From: Lepiota brunneoincarnata
Lineage: Eukaryota; Basidiomycota; Agaricomycetes; Agaricales; Agaricaceae
Length of the DNA: 41,857 nucleotides
Reading direction: 5' to 3'
Assembly (NCBI GenBank): GCA_023014365.1
Contig: JAEBUN010000090.1
Location: 1 to 41,857 of the forward strand
A program made the translations under genes and the position numbers. Positions 39,901 to 41,857 of the stretch are shown piece by piece. The notes under the pieces are model-generated. The model was not told the origin of the DNA, did no database searches, and saw only the letters and a list, made by a program, of their open reading frames with translations. Position 1 is the stretch's first letter; each line of letters opens with the position of its first letter.

Positions 39901-40629
39901 AAGTGATTTGCCATCCTTTTTGAGCACACAGAACCATCGCGATCGATAGGACGAGTTTGAAGGCTCGTAAACACCTCCGGCAATCTTTGCCTTGATGACC
40001 TCGACTACTCGTTGGAAGTTTCCAGGAGGGATGGGTATGTTTCGGAGCGACCAGGGGACATGTTCGATGGTGGGTATAACAATGGGATCAAAATATTCAC
40101 TTGAGAACTTGCCCTTCTCGTCTTCGCTCCATGCGAACCCAAGTTCCTGGGTTCTGATTAGGTAATGGATCAATTTCTCTTCTTCGGGCCATAGGAACCC
40201 ATCTGGGTTAACATCCATTGCTGTCTTGCGCTCGAGTGTGTAGCGAGAACCAGGGGAAAAGTTGGGTGGAAAAATAGGAAGGGTAGGAATATTTTCGAGA
40301 GGGTCTGTGGGAATCCGGCGGATGATTCGGTAATCTTCAGGAAGTGTAGTAGCTACTGGCTTGATTCGGTTGGCAACTTTCTTATAGGCATGGTTTGAGA
40401 CTGTGTGGTTATAATGTGAGATTTCTGATAAGTTGATTTCATATATTTCTCGAGGCTGATGTAAAGGGGGGAATGGAGTACTTGTGAACGCGATTGGTGA
40501 GATCATGGACAGGGACAGGTTGATGGTGGAATTAGGAACATTCTGATGGGAAGGTGTGTTGTGTGTGTGGGAATTGGGTAAGGCTATGCTATCTCCTCGA
40601 CTATGGTGAGCCGAATCATCGATATCTAA
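36976..40629 (-). CDS. Ty3 Pol polyprotein (RT, RNase H, integrase)
   Basis: Residues counted from the internal ATG at 40506 (1176 codons). RT about 165-370 with GIFDLFVGFD and FVDD at 304-307 in place of YxDD. RNase H with D476, E518 and D544 and the GLSRRP tail. Integrase with HDEMGHKG and CHECQ zinc finger, core YIDTMF, TDNG and GPVERRH, and a C-terminal GPY/F-type module (KPRYYGPLMVL, GGSYIL). No chromodomain is visible. The pol frame is open upstream of 40506 back to the gag-pro stop. I therefore extend it to 40629, where a G GGT TTT heptamer allows -1 frameshifting. There is no stop or frameshift in the whole gene. Confidence 0.93.
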   Translation of the reverse strand, partial: LDIDDSAHHSRGDSIALPNSHTHNTPSHQNVPNSTINLSLSMISPIAFTSTPFPPLHQPREIYEINLSEISHYNHTVSNHAYKKVANRIKPVATTLPEDYRIIRRIPTDPLENIPTLPIFPPNFSPGSRYTLERKTAMDVNPDGFLWPEEEKLIHYLIRTQELGFAWSEDEKGKFSSEYFDPIVIPTIEHVPWSLRNIPIPPGNFQRVVEVIKAKIAGGVYEPSNSSYRSRWFCVLKKDGKSLRLVHDLQPLNAVTIKDAGVPPIVETYAESFGGRGCYGIFDLFVGFDQRALAPESRDLTTFQSPLGTLRLTSIPMGYTNSMQIQQGDLTFLLQDEIPHTALPFVDDVPIKGPKTRYEINDGYETIAENPGVRRFVWEHLQNVNRIIQRIKHAGGTFSGPKSHFCTPSAVVVGHLCTYEGRLPDTSRIQKVLDWPPCSTVTEVRGFLGTLGTFRIFLQDFAAISRPLVKLTKKGVDFEFGNAERAAMDVLKELARNSPCIRAIDYTSANEVILGVDTSKIAVGYILSQLGDDTKRYPSRFGSITLNERESRYSQAKLELFGLFRALKDVRIWIIGVGNLVVEVDAKYIKGMINNPDIQPSAAVNRWISAILLFDFRLRHIPGKEHGPDGLSRRPRAPEDPEINDDYEEWIDSANSFSNSCPHHPSAPSNDSWWPWASNTFAIEVLNEIGTLQASVYSLGYPTPSNIIPRSANIEILSSETSPPSTSSPPTIPRSDKAKLRDLELKQVQAFLSDPIRPLDKADDAFKRFIRFASGFFVRDGRLWKKDLKMKHKLVVPEKNRYKLIRQAHDEMGHKGIFTVRIRLLERFWWPHLDQDVRWYIQTCHECQTRLSHHFYIPPTVPTPFTLFRKAYIDTMFMPKSNGYRYIVHARCSLSSYPEWRMLRLENARTLGTFVFEDILCRWGAIEEIVTDNGPAFVQAVEFLAQKYKINHIRISPYNSRANGPVERRHFDVREALVKAAEGDEKRWTTVAPSVFWAERVSIQKSTGYSPYYIAHGIEPLLPFDLAEATYLAPNLTKPLSTADLLAARAIQLQKRPQDLTKVKDMVLKARFESIRQFNEKYSNSIRNFDFSPGSLVLVRNSRYDHDVGSKTKPRYYGPLMVLRKTTGGSYILAELDGSISKLRFAAFRLVPYHPRDLRTIPVTKITDMPPEALEEYTYDTEPSHRDELQQVTADQDQSPHIEGSILSWDVTPIEPN

Positions 40630-41857
40630 AAACCCGAGTTAGACTGGGCAGGAGCCCGAGTTCTCACCATGGTGGGGATTGTGATAGTTTCTTGGGTATT
40701 AGGATCTAGGAGGGTGATGTGTGAGTCGCCGTTGGAGTAATGATGTGTCCGGGCCTGGGTCAGGGTAAGGAATGGCCGTCCTAGCAGCATTTCATAAGGT
40801 GCGTTCTCAAAGACCTGGACTTGGATATAAAAGATGCTGCTCCCTATACGAACAGGAAGGTCTCGCAGTAGGCCTAGAGTCAGTTCCTTGGTGGCGTTAG
40901 CAGACTCCATCATGATACTTTGATCCCTAAGGAGAGGCAAGCCTAGTTTCTCCCAAATATCGCGTCGGATTCCAATAACTTGTGATCCCTCATCCAGAAT
41001 AGCCTCCACCATGACCTTTTCATCAAGTACCAGAGGAATTGTCCGAAGTTCTTCGACCGGATTGGCCACAATGAGGGGATTTGAGGGAGGGGAGAGATAC
41101 TGATGGACAAATGAAGATGGGATTGTTCTGTCATCGTTTCCAGCATTTTCGAGCGAGGAAGTCGTAGCTGAGAGTCCAGTGGGCACCCTGTGAGTGGTAA
41201 CTTGGTCTTTGATATGTTTCCTGACCTCTGGAGCGATAGCCAAGAGCTCTCTCTGGGTGAGAGTGACTGGACCATCCAAACTTCGTTGTATGACATTTTG
41301 GACTGTCTGGGGGTCCTCAATTGGTGCTGCGAATCGATATTGCTGATTTTGCGAATGGGAATCGGGTATGGGAGCATTGGGATGGAAAGGTTTCAAAGGG
41401 GGGTTCGTTTTCAAGGCAGGAGCATGTGGAACGATTGCTGGAGCATTCTGGGAGGCACTGGGCCTGTTAGAGATGGGTTTGGGAATTGTTGGCGAGTTTT
41501 TGGCTCTTCCTACATTCCCTGTGCGCTTTTTGATCTCTTCCTGTCGTTTCATAGTGGCTAATGCGATCACTTCAAGTCTAGCAAGCTCCTCCTCGTCCTG
41601 GGAGGCATGAGAAGTGGAATATGGCATGGTGGATGGTACAGGAGCATTTAACAAGCTGGGGTTGGTAGGTTGTGATGGATAGACTTGCAGGATATTTGCT
41701 TGGGCTGTGGCAGTCGATGGTGAGCGGTTTCTATGCCAGTTATCAATCCTTTCCTTCATATTTCGACCAGGAGCGACCTGGGGCGAGGCCTGAGTGCCGT
41801 CAAGCATACAAACACGATTAGTGTTGTCCCGAATGCATAATCCACGACGGATGTAGT
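40626..41857 (-). CDS. Ty3 Gag C-terminus with aspartic protease domain (5' end outside window)
   Basis: The frame is open to the window edge. It begins YIRRGLCIRDNTNRVC, which precedes the first ATG at 41807, so that ATG is internal. GRNMKERIDNWHRN follows, then a low-complexity Pro/Ser/Asn linker, then a retropepsin-like domain: VMVEAILDEGSQVIGIRRD (DEGS in place of the usual DTGA/DSGA) and MLLGRPFLTL. The product ends RTRAPAQSNSGF at TAG 40628-40626, where the pol frame takes over at -1. The Gag capsid region lies outside the window. Confidence 0.85.
   Translation of the reverse strand, partial: YIRRGLCIRDNTNRVCMLDGTQASPQVAPGRNMKERIDNWHRNRSPSTATAQANILQVYPSQPTNPSLLNAPVPSTMPYSTSHASQDEEELARLEVIALATMKRQEEIKKRTGNVGRAKNSPTIPKPISNRPSASQNAPAIVPHAPALKTNPPLKPFHPNAPIPDSHSQNQQYRFAAPIEDPQTVQNVIQRSLDGPVTLTQRELLAIAPEVRKHIKDQVTTHRVPTGLSATTSSLENAGNDDRTIPSSFVHQYLSPPSNPLIVANPVEELRTIPLVLDEKVMVEAILDEGSQVIGIRRDIWEKLGLPLLRDQSIMMESANATKELTLGLLRDLPVRIGSSIFYIQVQVFENAPYEMLLGRPFLTLTQARTHHYSNGDSHITLLDPNTQETITIPTMVRTRAPAQSNSGF
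40629..40635 (-). promoter_or_regulatory. Candidate -1 ribosomal frameshift site
   Basis: On the minus strand the gag-pro frame ends TCG GGT TTT TAG, so the heptamer G GGT TTT sits directly before the stop in the correct X XXY YYZ phase. A -1 slip continues into LDIDDSAHH and 41 open codons up to the first pol ATG. A stimulatory structure downstream was not established. Confidence 0.55.

Larger units (their letters stand above)
35936..41857 (-). mobile_element. Ty3-type LTR retrotransposon, 5' part outside window
   Basis: From right to left: end of gag with protease, then pol, then the 3' LTR. The order protease, RT, RNase H, integrase is that of Ty3/Metaviridae elements. Open frames are intact throughout, which suggests recent insertion. 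The 5' LTR and primer-binding site lie beyond 41857. Confidence 0.9.

Overview
The window looks like the end of a chromosome from a basidiomycete fungus, probably an Agaricomycete. Evidence: genes split by many 46-68 nt introns with CTAAT/CTGAC-like branch sites, endonuclease-less Penelope-like retroelements of the kind known at basidiomycete telomeres, CCCTAA telomeric repeats, a TET/JBP-type 2OG-Fe(II) oxygenase gene and a Ty3-type retrotransposon. I cannot name the species.

Layout. 1-5553: three head-to-tail, progressively 5'-truncated copies of one telomere-associated Penelope-like element (PLE), joined by short CCCTAA tracts. Each carries a promoter/terminal-repeat module with a hammerhead ribozyme. 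The orientation implies that the chromosome end lies to the left. 5554-7760: a SNF2-family helicase gene (minus strand) cut in mid-domain by the telomeric repeat. 8464-11243: an 891-residue three-exon gene of unknown function. 11.05-17.4 kb: a subtelomeric segment with palindromes, inverted repeats, relics and an intact gene for an Spt5-like transcription elongation factor (NGN domain, several KOW domains, Spt5-type TPAW/SRTPM repeats). 17.8-19.2 kb: tandem arrays of 147 bp and 67 bp and a C-rich tract. 19.2-19.75 kb: a fourth PLE terminal module, now internal. 19.75-23.1 kb: mostly non-coding, with a small two-exon poly-Asn gene and a 47-bp tandem array. 23.1-25.0 kb: the TET/JBP-like oxygenase. 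25.65-27.35 kb: a decayed copy of the Spt5-like segment. 27.4-28.4 kb: a two-exon Cys/His-rich protein. 28.4-31.0 kb: nearly gene-free, with a cyclin fragment. 31.08-35.9 kb: the second good copy of the segment with a second intact Spt5-like gene. 35.94 kb to the right edge: a Ty3 retrotransposon on the minus strand (3' LTR, pol, pro, part of gag).

How it fits together. The left end records repeated loss and healing of a chromosome terminus by telomeric repeats and PLE insertion. The interior is a patchwork of copies of one unit whose most intact passenger is an Spt5 (DSIF) paralogue. Two copies look functional and at least four more 5' ends are relics. All copies share a leader whose start codon appears to form a coding exon of just ATG. 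With a TET/JBP oxygenase and a broken SNF2 gene nearby, the region is rich in transcription and chromatin proteins. Whether they act together is inference. Exon models were built by hand from splice signals and frame continuity, without transcript data.
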